Source: Naganishia liquefaciens (taxonomy: Eukaryota > Basidiomycota > Tremellomycetes > Filobasidiales > Filobasidiaceae). From it: a DNA stretch of 64,000 nucleotides. The notes beneath the pieces were generated by a model. The model did not search any database. It was given only the letters and a program-made list of their open reading frames with translations, and was not told where the DNA came from. How positions within the stretch are numbered: position 1 is the first letter of the stretch; each line of letters opens with the position of its first letter. Location of the stretch: contig BLZA01000048.1 in assembly GCA_013423385.1 (NCBI GenBank), positions 90,456-154,455 of the forward strand, in the 5' to 3' direction. The translations under genes were made by a program, and so were the position numbers. Shown one piece after another: positions 12,144-23,260 of this stretch.

Positions 12144-13588
12144 TCGTGGGCGGGCCGAGTAGTAAGAAGAGCGGCTGGGAAAGAGGGAGCAAGTATGAAC
12201 AGGTGAATAGGTTGTGCTCCCTGGGGGTACTTGGCGCCAGGCCTGGTCACGTGATTGTCGGACATCTCCCATTGTAGATCCCTCGGCTCACGCGACTGAG
12301 TTTGGTGAGACGAATGGTCTCGAGTCTGCTTGGATGCCCCACGGATCATTACGGGCAGCTCCCTGAGCTGATAGAGCAAAGAATCTTTCTCGCCGGTTAG
12401 TCTCGTGATACTAAGCGAACATGCCCGGTCATGCGTCGGTCCGCCTGCACGGGAATCTTAGCTGGGTAATTGGACGTTCAACCGGGCTTGCAGCCTTTTA
12501 GACGTATCGTAATTCAGAGTCGCGACGTTAGGCCCCAGAATGATCCTGTACGAATAGCTTTCGCTTCTACGCTGCACCTTCTTGTGATACGCACGTTGCA
12601 TTTCGGCGCCCAATTTATTATCGAGAGAGAGTCTGGAAACTTTATTTACCAAGCTACCAACGATACTTTCGAATATGCGATTCGTCCTGCACATAAGAAC
12701 TTGTCGAAGCATAACTATTCTAAAAGCCGGTTTCTCCTTCGTCACATCCTGAGTGTACGTGATGCTACACTCAGACCAAGGGGACTTATGCAGAGCCTCA
12801 GCGCGGATGATTTCGGGTCATACACAAGCTACCTCTGGTCGTATCCATTCAGGCTTTGACAGCCAGACGCAATTGAAATGGAAGTATCAGGCTATCTTTA
12901 TGGCAACTCCGAATTATCATGCTGGATGTCATCTCGCACACGAAGGCATAGCGTGATATAGAGACGATGGGGCGTGCCCCATCTGGCACGCAGGCTGAAG
13001 TCTTTCCGGGAACCGTACATGATCTAATGGCTGCATCAAACGAGCGGAAAAATCCCGACAGAATGAACCGCTTGTCGGATATCAAGTCAAGAATCGATGA
13101 CCGCCACCAGGGCAAAGTTCGTTTTCCTGTCAGGCGATACTGTGGGTTGACCACATCGTGTCTCGCCTATGCGCTCCATCGCTGCTTGCAAGACTCTGCG
13201 AGTTTACCCTGATTGAGATCTGGTGCAGTGCACGCTGTAAGCGTCTTGTGGCCAAAATTGTAGAGTTTTGTGCCGGTATTGGCACGGAAATCAATGCAGC
13301 GAGATCGTCGACGCAGTCATGTGATCAGCGCTCGAGTCGTAAGGGCAAAAGTCCAAGTGCATATAACGCCATACGAACGACTTTTATACGTGTTGCCGCT
13401 GCAGTATTCGTCGTAGAGTATGCTCTGTCTCCTAAGCAGAAGTGGATTTTGGGCTCAAAGAAAAAAAAACCTAGATGCGTAGAATGCACGACTGTGCTGC
13501 GAGAGAGCACACAGAGCTTATAAGCGGGCGGTGAGCTTGGCATTGGGGCGAGAAAAAAACAAAGCCGGGAAAGGCAAAAAGAGATATC
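12144..13588. other. Gene-free stretch between HAP3 and tRNA-Lys
   Basis: About 1.4 kb. The first 200-300 bases should hold the HAP3 promoter. Frames up to 129 codons occur on both strands (for example 12470-12859) but none has a domain or good intron signals, and they overlap each other. I see no mobile element or RNA gene. Confidence 0.4.
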
Positions 13589-13677
13589 AACCCGATGCGG
13601 GGCTCGAACCCGCGACCGTACGATTTTAGAACCGGAGTACTAAGAGTCGTACGCTCTACCGACTGAGCTAACCAGGC
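13589..13677 (-). tRNA. tRNA-Lys(CUU) with intron, copy 1
   Basis: Minus-strand tRNA. The acceptor stem pairs GCCTGGT with ATCGGGT (three G-U pairs), the D arm is GCTC...GAGC, the anticodon stem is TACGA/TCGTA with loop CTCTTAA, and the T arm is GCGGG-TTCGAGC-CCCGC. The anticodon is CTT, lysine. A 16-nt intron follows position 37, the canonical place. The A-box (TAGCTCAGTCGG) and B-box (GGTTCGAGCCC) promoters are intact. It is identical to the copy at 22712-22800 except for one intron base (C here, T there). Confidence 0.95.
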
Positions 13678-13938
13678 TGTTGATGTTCGCTTCAACCTGT
13701 AAAAAACAAAGTAACGAAGCTTTGCTGGATCGTCTGAGCTCACCTTCGTGCGGCCACCTCGCTCGCGATCAGGTGATTCTGACTCAGCGAATTGATCGGA
13801 TTCGTCATCTGAAATCCGAACATTCAAGCGTTTGAAAGAATTCGGAAGAGCACGAGACTTTATGATATATCACTTTGAGGAAATTAAACCCGCCCGTCCT
13901 TGCCACTCTGCATTCATGTTGCACCCATTCTGCTCATC

Positions 13939-15671
13939 ATGTCCAAGGACCACGAATCGCGAGGCACGCCCACCATGGCCGCACTCAGAATGGAGGCGAA
14001 GAGACGGTGGGTTCTGCCTCGGATAGCGTTAAACAGGGACTGACTTGGCATAGTATCCTCAATTTTACCCCAAGCTGGTTCTCGGTAAAGTGTGTTTTGG
14101 TGTTGGGGGATTCTATAGAGTGCGTTACTGACTTGGAATAGCATGGGCACGGGCATCGTGTCGATTCTACTATACAACCTCCCATACCAATTTCCGGGAC
14201 TCAAAATTGTCGGGATCGTCGTCTTCTGCCTCAACGTTGTTCTCTTCATTTCTTTTTTGACCATGTCGATGTAAGCGTTTTGCTCAAAGTCTGGACACTG
14301 GCTGACCCCCGAGTTATTAGCCTGAGATATGCCATCTGGCCGTCAGTATTCACCAAGATGCTGCACCATTCGGGACAGTCGCTATTCCTGGGAACTTTCC
14401 CCATGGGTTTCGCCACAATCGTCAACATGATCGCCTTTGCCTGCGTTCCGAATCTCGCCCCAAGGTGGTGAGTCTCCAATGCCACGAGCTAGAATGAGTA
14501 CGCGGTTGATATAAGCAGGCTCGAGTTGGCATGGGCGCTATGGTGGATAGACTCCATCATCGCCGTGATTATAGCCATCGGAGTTCCCTACGTCATGTGA
14601 GTATCGGTCTCGCTGAATACGGATTCTTTTCATCTGACTCGCAACCAGGTTCACCCACCACTCTCATGCCCTCGCAGGCGTCACCGGCGTCTGGCTTCAA
14701 CCATCAGTCGCGACGATCGTCTCCTCCGCAACAGGCGCCATCATTGCAGAATACCTGGATCCGGCCAGGGCAAAGATCGCCGTCATCGCATGCTACATCC
14801 TCTTTGGCATGGGATTCTTGCCTGCTGTGCTGATCATGGCCAATTACTTTCTGAGGCTGGCTGTGCATAAAGTGAGTTCTTATTCTTTCAAGCGGCGCAT
14901 CGTTGACCCGTTATCGTAGAGTCCGCCAAGCGCGCTCATCGTCTCGACATTCCTTCCACTCGGACCATGCGGCCAGGTAACTTGACCCATTCTCTGTTCT
15001 TCGGCTAAATCACCGGCTGACGCTCTTCTAGGGCGGCTTCGCCCTCTTGCGGCTGTCGATCGTCGTTCGAAACCTCTGCATCAACTCGGGCGGCACCGGC
15101 ACACTGACTTCATCCGACCTTCGGGCGATAGGAAACGCCGTCTATGGGGCATCGATACCGTACGTCATCTTACGTGCTGTTAATAATTGCTACTAACTAC
15201 CTTGCAGGCTTGTGCTCGTGCTCTGGGGCTTTGGTCTCTTCTGGCTCGTCGTTGCGCTGCTAACCGTAATCAACCTTCGCCTTCGCGAAAACATGAAGTT
15301 CAACATGGGCTGGTGGGGGTACGTCGTCGTCCCTGATTGTCGTAATCTGATACACAGCTAACGCTTCGTAGCTTTACATTCCCCATCGGCGTCTTTGCGA
15401 CGTGTACAACCCAGCTCGGGACTGAGCTCGACTCATCATTCTTCAGGGTGCTCGGGACGATATTAAGTTGCGCCGTAGTAGCATTATGGATCGGTGTGGT
15501 GCTTATGACGGCCAAGCAAGCCTGGTCTGGGGAACTGTATGTCAAATGTTTCTCGGCGTGCTCCAGGACTGGGCTGATGATCGTAGATTTATGGCCCCTT
15601 GTCTCGGTGAGGATGAGGATGGGCTGCTAGGCAAAAAGTGTTCACGCCAGTCTCAGGCGAGCGATGCGTAG
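13939..15671 (+). CDS. TDT-family transporter (SSU1 sulfite pump / malate transporter type)
   Basis: Ten-helix plasma-membrane transporter of the tellurite-resistance/dicarboxylate (TDT) family; fungal members are mainly Ssu1-type sulfite efflux pumps and Mae1-type malate carriers. Start ATG at 13939. Intron 1 (14007-14053, 47 nt) and intron 2 (14090-14141, 52 nt) join the N-terminus into the family signature RILNFTPSWFSVNMGTGIVS. Further matches are LLYNLPYQFPG, GTFPMGFATIVNM, the CGQGGFALLRLS stretch, and MGWWGFTFPIGVFATCT. The last intron leads to the final exon with LFMAPCLGEDEDG, like the Ssu1 end. Short introns fall between most helices. The FTPSWFS and PMG motifs favour Ssu1 over Mae1, but substrate cannot be settled from sequence. 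It lies 260 bases from copy 1 of the tRNA-Lys and converges with the AAT permease. Confidence 0.85.
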
Positions 15672-16195
15672 CGAATTACGGCTGCTTGTATTGTTTCCAT
15701 AGTCTGTTTGTATTCAAGATCAGTACTGCACATCGCAAAGTCGTCGCTGAGCCCCCGTTTAGCCACACTTTGGGAAAAGCGCAACCTTATCCACAGAACC
15801 AAATGACGCAGGCTCCATTCAGAGGAAATAGGTAACTCGAGGCCGAGTGCCTCGAGCCACGTGCATTCGAATACATCAAGCGAGCGGGAAATGTGGACGG
15901 AACTCCAACATGACGGGGCATTGAAATGATCGACTGGATTGTAGTTTGTGCAAGCTTTCTGCGTTTATTTGCGATGTTTGCGGATGCGGCAAAACCTAAA
16001 CATGGTGGAAGGTGAGATCGCTTCTCACATAGCTTTCACCTTCGCCTTATGCTCAACTCAAGGAAAATGCAATGTCGTATACAATAGGTGTTGGACCATC
16101 TAGATTATACAAACAGAAACCCCCTGCTCAATGTATTGTTGAAACAACGCACATCTATCACAAAATTCTATGCTGCGGACCATGGCTGTCATCCC
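15672..16195. other. Intergenic region between convergent transporter genes
   Basis: About 520 bases between the 3' ends of the TDT transporter and the AAT permease. No coding signal; presumably both 3' UTRs and poly(A) sites. Confidence 0.45.
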
Positions 16196-18406
16196 TTAGA
16201 ACAGCTTGTCCATGAATCTACCGAGCGCACTGGTCGAGGGCAGTTCGTCAAACTCCTCTCCAGGTTTAATGCGGCCGTTATACAGGTCGGCGTCCGCTGA
16301 TCGAACAAACTTGGATCGTCTGACGAGCTTGTATCCAAGCCATGGAACAATAAGAATGCCAAGACCTGCGGAGGTATATCAATTTCTGCGCCATGGTGGC
16401 TCAAAAGAATACCCACTGATATAGCTGGCGAAGAAGGTGGCAGTATCCCAGTTTCCCTTGATGAATACAGGGAACCCAGAGAATAGGATGATAATGGCAC
16501 ATAGCAGAGCCGAGAGGTACTGAACCCAAGGAGAACCGGGCGCCTTGAATGGCATGCTGTCAGGCGAGATCCCTTGTTTGATGAACGCCTGGCGCATCCG
16601 GGCGGCAGAAAATGCGAGAAGACCTTTTTTTTTGAGGGAATGAGCAAAAATGCAGACAGAAGCCTTGCAAGTGTCACTTACACCAAGCATTGAGCGCCGC
16701 CAAAGCGGTCAAGTTCTGCAGCCATTGGAAGGCAGCGGAAGCACCTCCACTGCCTGCGCTCAGGAAGGACAGCAGTCCGACGGCCCAACACACGAGTACG
16801 CATACCCAGGGGACACCCTGCTTGGTAAGCTTGGCGAGGAACTTCGGGCCTTGATTCTGCAAAGCGAGCGAGTAGAGTGTTCGACTTGAACTCCATAGAT
16901 ACGTGTTGCCTGCGCTCCATGCGGACGTAAGAATGACGGCGTTGATGATGTGAGGCAGGACTTTGATTCTACAAAACAAGGCCATGAGTTACAAAGTCCG
17001 CACTGTCACGATTGCCACTTGAATTACCCAGAGTTCTCAATGGCAATTACCCAGGGACTGGAAGCAGCATTGCTTGTTCCACCCAACAACCTCGGTTCGG
17101 TAGACGGGACGCTAAAAAGGCGAGAGGTAAGGATGACCGTGATGATGTTGCGAATCAGGTAACTCACATCATGCCGATGATAAGGACACCGAGAACGTCT
17201 ATCGTTGCTCTCATCGTCAGCAGCAGGTACTTTGTCCGGAACGAAGCACGTACAGAAAATGATGATTCTCCACATGACCCTCCGGGCAGCCCGAGGAATT
17301 TGCTTGGTCGGGTTCGTCGCCTCTCCCGCAGCCAAGATGACCGATTCGGTTCCAGTGTATGAGAAGGCTGCCGAGATGAAAGCGCTGTACAGAATGTCAG
17401 CAATAGTGGCGCTCTCGAAGTACAATGTTACTTACTTGAAGAATGACAGGAACCGAGCAAGCGAGCCACCACCGACACCAGGGAACTCTACCATGGCTCC
17501 AGGGTTGTTCCAGTACCTGAATCCGAGTCTGTCGTGATTGGGTGCTCCTCCCAAATCGATGACAAGTCCGACAATAATGAGACTGATCGTGAAAGTGAGT
17601 CTTCGTCCAGAAGGCAAGCCTCATGCGACTCACCCGACCAAGGTGATGACCTTGAGACTGGAAGTGAACACTTCTGCTTCACCGTAATACTTGACGCCAA
17701 GCATGTTGATGATGAGGAAAGGAACGGAGAATGTGGCGATCCATGCAGCCGCATTGACATTGGGCACCCAGTACGCCATGACGAGGGCACAGGCCGAGAG
17801 TTCGGAAGCGACGGAAAGCGCGTAACTGAAGAGGCAAATCAGACGTGATTGCGGGACATGTCCCAGGAGGTCACTAACCCGATGGCATCTGCGCTCGAGA
17901 TAGCATATTGTCGAGTTAGCATATTGTCGGGATACCGAGAAAGAGTAGACTCACAAGTCCAACCTAAAGCGAATCCCGCTGCCGGGTCAATGAACCTCGC
18001 AGCAAAGTGAGGGAACCCTCCCGCGGTCGGGATCAACGTTGCCATCTCTGCTGCGCCCTGCAATACGCCCCACATGATGGCGCCCATGATGGCGAATGCG
18101 AGAAACAAACCCAACGGTCCCGCGGCCTGAAGACCCGTACCGACACCGACAAAGAGACCAACACCGATACCGCCGCCGAGACCGATGAAGGAGATGTGGC
18201 GTGAACGGAGATGTCTACGCTGGATGAAAGAGCCTGGCGGGGAATGAGGTCATGGGTGTTGAGCGGTCCTCGAAAGACTCACTGTCGTCTCCCCATGGCT
18301 CCGCTTGGACCAGTTGATTAGGCTCTGCCTCGAATGATCCCTTCTTTTCCTCGTCCGTGGGTACGGGGCTTGCCGGGAGTTTTGAAAGTTTTGGCTCAAT
18401 CTCCAT
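16196..18406 (-). CDS. AAT-family amino acid permease
   Basis: Proton-coupled plasma-membrane amino acid importer of the yeast amino acid transporter family (APC superfamily). ATG at 18406; stop complement at 16196-16198. After a charged cytosolic N-terminus (MEIEPKLSKLPASP) comes the classic first helix, RHISFIGLGGGIGVGLFVG, with its GGGIG break, then GPLGLFLAFAIMG. Other family hallmarks are AEMATLIPTAGGFPHFAARF, AFISAAFSYTGTESVILAAG, GEATNPTKQIPRAARR, and WSAGNTYLWSSSRTLYSLAL. Twelve hydrophobic segments are expected, and the C-terminus ends in RFMDKLF. Many short introns interrupt it. It is oriented tail to tail with the TDT transporter. Substrate specificity cannot be deduced. Confidence 0.9.
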
Positions 18407-20502
18407 GGTAAAGATATGTCAAGAGAGATGTAATCCCCGTTCCGGAAAGGGAGTAGATTGCCAAGTGCCTGGTGCTGATATGTAGCACGGATGATCGACC
18501 GCGAAAAAGACTCGTGGGATCGATCAACCCATGTCGCCTTGAACCCGACTTGCTGCTGGCCCGAATGGCGTGCTGGGCGAGACTTGGTCACACCGTCTTC
18601 CCAACCCGCTCCGCATAGAAAAAAAAAATCGGCCACCACGGTCGGCTATTTACGCGAAAAAGCTCATTCCGGATATAGCATCCGGGCTGATCACGCCCCC
18701 AGGGTAGTCAGCTGGCTAGTCACCGGCTGAGCTGTCCATCCCGTCGGCAAGTTCGGTCCCTGGCTCTCCGACGAGCTCTTGAGCGCTTTTTTGAGCGATA
18801 CTTGAAGCTCTTTGGCTCTTTCCACAGCTTCACTCTCTCTTCGCGAGCGGAGTCAATTCTCCATCCGAAGATTCACGAGCGGCAAAACGTTGATAGCCAG
18901 CAATCAGCAGCTCAAACAGCAGCGGATTGTCCGGGGCTCGTTCGACGATCGGTGCAGTAGCTCAGAAACCTGACGGCAAAGACAGCACATCATGACGATA
19001 TATCCACGTTCGCAATGCCCAACCTATATAATGCGGGGAGACGTATGATCGAAGACCGCGCCTTACACGATTGCTGGTAGGGGCCCTATGAAGCTCAACT
19101 GGGGGAAGAAGACGGAATAGACTCTGGAGGAACCGGAGATCGTCGACCTGAGAGCTACCAGGAGCGTAGAACCTCCCGACCTATGGCTGTTGCACGTACT
19201 GCAGAACAGCTCGTCTGCTCTGCGCGTTTCATGATGTCTCGAGCTGAAACGTTAGGGTCGCCTCCATGGAGTGCCATTTGGCAAGGTGACAACAAGGCAG
19301 ACCTGTCTTCGAATATTCGACAACGACCCAAAGGTGGAATCTTCAGCAGCTTCGGATATGTTCGACCGTTCCCAACTGCCTTCCCGCTGAATGCTCAACC
19401 ATTCTTGCTGCAATTTTACGTTGTACGCTATATTTGATTCTTCTGAGCTTTCTCGTGCAGAGCCGTGAATCGAGGCGGCTGGGACCTGCCGCCTAGTCTC
19501 CTATTCTGCCTCTTCAGCCTTCAGCGAGATCGCTGCATTCACAGTGCCCGCGTCATTATGTTTGTGATGCTGCCTGACTGCTCCTGACTGACGCAAAGGC
19601 AGCAGGGACTCAACGTGCTGCATTTGCTAGGTGGGTTGCCGGCAATGCCAGTCCGCACATTGTCGGCATCGACAGCGAATTGAGATCTCAAGAGAGAGCT
19701 GTGTGACCTGGCTGGGGACAGCTGTCATGTCTCTATAAGCTATGAACAGAGTGAACGAGCTCCGCAGGGCGCTGACCATCTTGATCAGTTGACGAGAAGA
19801 ACCGAGCCGAAGAAGGCTCAACAACGCGACACCGATTCTAACGCATCAGGGGCTTTTGTATAGCTTTTTGTATCCGGAGTCCCGCCAGGCGGATGTATAC
19901 TGCCAGGCCGCTGTAACAGCTAAGCTAATAGCTGCATCTATACTGCCGAAATGGGAAGCTGATGCATGAATCATCAGCTGTTCTGTCGGTGGTCGGAAGA
20001 GAGCGTCTCGTCTGGAGAGCAATTAAATTGCACACACAGTACATATGGCTTTCTTTCGTAGCTTCTCACCGGTTTGTAGCTGCTTTGTGTTCAAACAACT
20101 TTCCGGGGCAGCTCTCGGAGCCTTGACGTTCCTGGATGTACCAGCATCGCGGCCTGCAGCGCTTGACAAGGTACTTGACCTCTCATACGGTCGGAGAGCT
20201 GATCGGAGCGACGTCGCAGGGCGCCAGACAGTTGTGCACCAGCTATTATGGGACTGTGTTGACGGCCCCGCTTTGCAAGAAAACAGAATCTTGTCCTTGG
20301 CATATGCCGTACACTGAGTCTCACCGCTTTCAATGACAAAGTATACAGCGCGGTCTGCCGTCTGCCCGGTCCCGACATCAGCAGACGTTCGGAACCCCCC
20401 TCCGATGAGTATACGATTTTGAATACCCATCTCGATACCTCTTGCAAGGCAGTGCAGCCCTCGCTGATTCGTCAGGAGCGGTAGGCAGAAGCATTGAAAG
20501 AG
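18407..20502. other. Large gene-free region between permease and lectin
   Basis: About 2.1 kb between divergent starts. It should include the promoters of the AAT permease and the lectin gene. Short frames (19183-19437, 20023-20430 and others) carry no domains and overlap on both strands. Such a long spacer is unusual for this gene-dense window and may hold long-range regulation or an unrecognised noncoding RNA. Confidence 0.4.
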
Positions 20503-20510
20503 CTATATAT
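20503..20510 (+). promoter_or_regulatory. TATA box of the lectin gene
   Basis: CTATATAT lies 69-76 bases upstream of the ATG at 20579, a usual fungal TATA distance, in an otherwise GC-balanced region. It suggests a regulated rather than constitutive promoter. Confidence 0.5.
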
Positions 20511-20578
20511 GCAACTTACCAACCGCAGCCCAGACCTGGAGAAGCCCGTTTTGTCGACTCATTATCGCTAGCACCAAG

Positions 20579-22128
20579 ATGCTCGGCCTGTTTGCACTCA
20601 CCCTCATCACAACGGCCTTGGCCCAGAATGTACCTGTAACCATCGTCAATCAATGCGCCTTCCCGGTGCAACCCCAGTTTCTCGGAACCGGTAATGGGAT
20701 TGCGAATCCTGCGACATTGCCATCTGGTGGGACCGTCTCGTTGAACTTCTACGACATCTTTACCGGTTTCATTGCGGCGAGTACCGGCGATGGAAGCTCG
20801 GTATATGGTGGAGCGAGTTTGATCTATGTCAACTTGAATGTGAGTGCTTTCCTTTCGCCGGCCGCTACGCCGTTGACACAGATGCCTTTGTAGACCGGAA
20901 GCTATTGGCTGGTAAGCTCAGCGTCTGCGTCGCACGGGATGAAAACGAACCTTATCCTTCTCAGTCTTCCGAACGAGGATTCAGCGTTGGCGTGGCAATC
21001 GTTCCCAATTCCCGCGAGGCGAGTGTCCTTACATCTCTACTTGACCGTGAAGCTGACGATTCAGCTTGCAGGGCTTCGATGCCGGTTTCTGTCAGCCGAC
21101 TGCCTGTCAAGACCAGAACTATTGCACCACGCTCGTCCGCTCACCGGCACAAGAGCCAGGATCTGCAGTCACACCCTGCCCACCCCAACTTCGTGCGTCA
21201 TGGTCTTGCATTAACCCAGACTTGACTGACATCTATATTTAGGCTGCTCGAGCCTCAAGCAAGGCTTTGGCATAACGTGAGACTCAACCTGTTCCTGGTT
21301 TGGATGACTTTGGGCTCACCGCCCACTCCAGATTCTGCCCAGGTCCTCGCTCCCCGTTACTCCCGCCCGTCTTGGGTCCGCCATCATGCAGCGCAGGCGG
21401 TGGCACCAATCAACAAGGCCAGCCAATCTACCCCAATGGAAATCGTGGAAAGTGCCTGGACGTCCGAGGTGTGTCTTGCATGCAGATCCCACGTGATGGT
21501 GACTAATACCTTTTTCACGCGCTTAGCGAACGAGAGGTATAACGGCAATGCCGTGCAGATCTACGACTGTAACGGTTCCTCCGCGCAAAGATGGGTGTTG
21601 AATAGGGGTGCTGGTCAAGGTGCGCCTGCTTGCCTCCTATGGACATGCCTGGTCCGCTGATTGAGCGTAGTCCGCTTGGCTGGCACAAACTTCTGCCTTG
21701 ATGCGGGCTCTTACCCGGGTAACGGGGTCAAGATGAAGATCTGTAAGTCATGGCCCTGCTCAGGCATGACGAGATCGTGCTGATTGCCAACATCAGGGAC
21801 CTGCTACGACAATCTTCCCGCTCAGAACTGGTACTTTACTGGTAAGGGTATTGCAGAACCTTGAAGATCTCCTACTGAACTGGTTGCAGGCGACAACCGT
21901 ATCGCTCTCGCCAATCAAGGTACGATTCCTCTCTGAGCTCGAGTGCAACAAGGCGAATACTGATATGATGTCGAATAGGACTATGCTTGGACTTGACGGA
22001 TGGAAAGCTCGACAACTTTAATCAAATGCAAACATGGGGTTGCTCTACCGGAAACACCAATCAGTATGTCAGATAATGTATGTGCATTGGCTTTTACTGA
22101 AATGAATGAAAGGGTCTGGATCATTTGA
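20579..22128 (+). CDS. Secreted ricin-B-type (beta-trefoil) lectin protein
   Basis: Extracellular carbohydrate-binding protein with no catalytic or toxic chain visible. The ATG at 20579 opens a signal peptide (MLGLFALTLITTALAQ). The first exon continues with a beta-rich N-terminal domain (VPVTIVNQCAFPVQPQFLG) whose start resembles thaumatin-like folds, and a Cys-rich region follows. Downstream, about eight small exons encode a ricin B-lectin domain. Its three QxW signatures are SSAQRWVLNRGAG, LPAQNWYFTG and TNQVWII; the CLD repeats are NRGKCLDVRG, NFCLDAGSYPGNG and GLCLDLTDGKLDNFNQ. The last exon is 15 nt and ends at 22128. The three QxW motifs argue for one complete beta-trefoil. Exon borders in 20840-21480 are uncertain. 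Confidence 0.75.
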
Positions 22129-22711
22129 ATGACAGACGGTTTGACGGAGAGTTGGTCAGCGTTGAGAGACGGTCAGGGAAGAAAGGTTCAGCTGCGGACA
22201 ATCAAGCATCGGTCAGGTTCAGCAGAACAAAGAAGAGAGATAACGGATACGCGTACGTATGGACACTCGCATATACTTAAGGCAAAGTAGGAAATGGAAT
22301 TCGAGTCGATCTCACTAGGTGACCCAAGGGCCTCTGACGGATTGCGGTTTTCAAAGACAACCGTGACACACGGCCAGGCTTCCAGCGCATTCATGAATGA
22401 CCATGCGCTTGTTGCCACTGCTCGACTACAGGAAATTTCCGGTGTGGGTCCCATGCAAATATGAGATCTCACCGATGTGGAGGTGCAAAGTCGCCTGCGC
22501 TGGTTGATAGGTGGCAAGCTGCAGCACGACCCCAAAAGAGGAAAGTGTTGTATCGTAAATTGGCGTCGAGAAGACGGTGCGTTGCGGCTTGATAGGTCGA
22601 TCTCGGCCAGTGCGTGTAAGCACGCCTCGGCGGCGATGTTGTGAGGATGTCGCGTGCAAACTGCCAAGATTTGCAGATATATTTTTTGAACCGCCAAAAT
22701 GACATCAACTA
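22129..22711. other. Intergenic region between lectin and tRNA-Lys
   Basis: About 580 bases. A 169-codon minus-strand frame (22188-22697) spans it but runs close up to the tRNA, starts at a non-ATG codon and has no domain; I treat it as chance. Confidence 0.4.
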
Positions 22712-22800
22712 GCCTGGTTAGCTCAGTCGGTAGAGCGTACGACTCTTAGTACTTCGGTTCTAAAATCGTACGGTCGCGGGTTCGAGCCCCGCATCGGGTT
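22712..22800 (+). tRNA. tRNA-Lys(CUU) with intron, copy 2
   Basis: Same cloverleaf and 16-nt intron after position 37 as the copy at 13589-13677, but on the plus strand, with CTT anticodon and intact A and B boxes. Only one intron base differs. A T-rich run (seven T) starts seven bases after the 3' end, fitting RNA polymerase III termination. Confidence 0.95.
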
Positions 22801-23260
22801 GACATCTTTTTTTCCTCCCTGAGGACATCGCCAACGCGCAAGTTCCAGTGTCAGAGCTCGGTCGAGTCTTGGTCGAGCCGTACGCACATTATGGGTGCCT
22901 TTGTCTTTGTTTGCGGCCGTGCACGAGAGTCGTTGGGATAGTCACGATGATCCGTGCACGGCAATTTTGCTGCCCATCTTTCAGATACCATGCGGCCTAC
23001 CTTTTCTTCAGAGGCAGAGTCGTGTGTGATGCAACAAATTCTGGAATCTGGTATCCAGAACTCGGGGCGGATGGTTATGGTTGAATCAGACGGATCAGAG
23101 ACAAAGCGCGAATCCGAGCATGACGAGGTGCTCACTCTATACTTACTGCATGTCCAAGGCAGGTGCATGTCGACCTTGCGCTCGCCACTCGGAAGAAATG
23201 CTTGATGCATGCCGCGAAGGAATATGTTCTCGTGTTCGTCATATATCCCTCAGATGCCGT
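22801..23260. other. Intergenic region downstream of tRNA-Lys
   Basis: 460 bases between the tRNA and the 3' end of the MFS gene. The oligo-T at about 22807-22813 is the likely Pol III terminator. Overlapping short frames on both strands show no domain. Confidence 0.4.

Noticed and set aside
22188-22697. 169-codon minus-strand frame between lectin and tRNA-Lys
   Set aside because: Non-ATG start, no domain, and it runs up against the tRNA gene; best explained as a chance frame.
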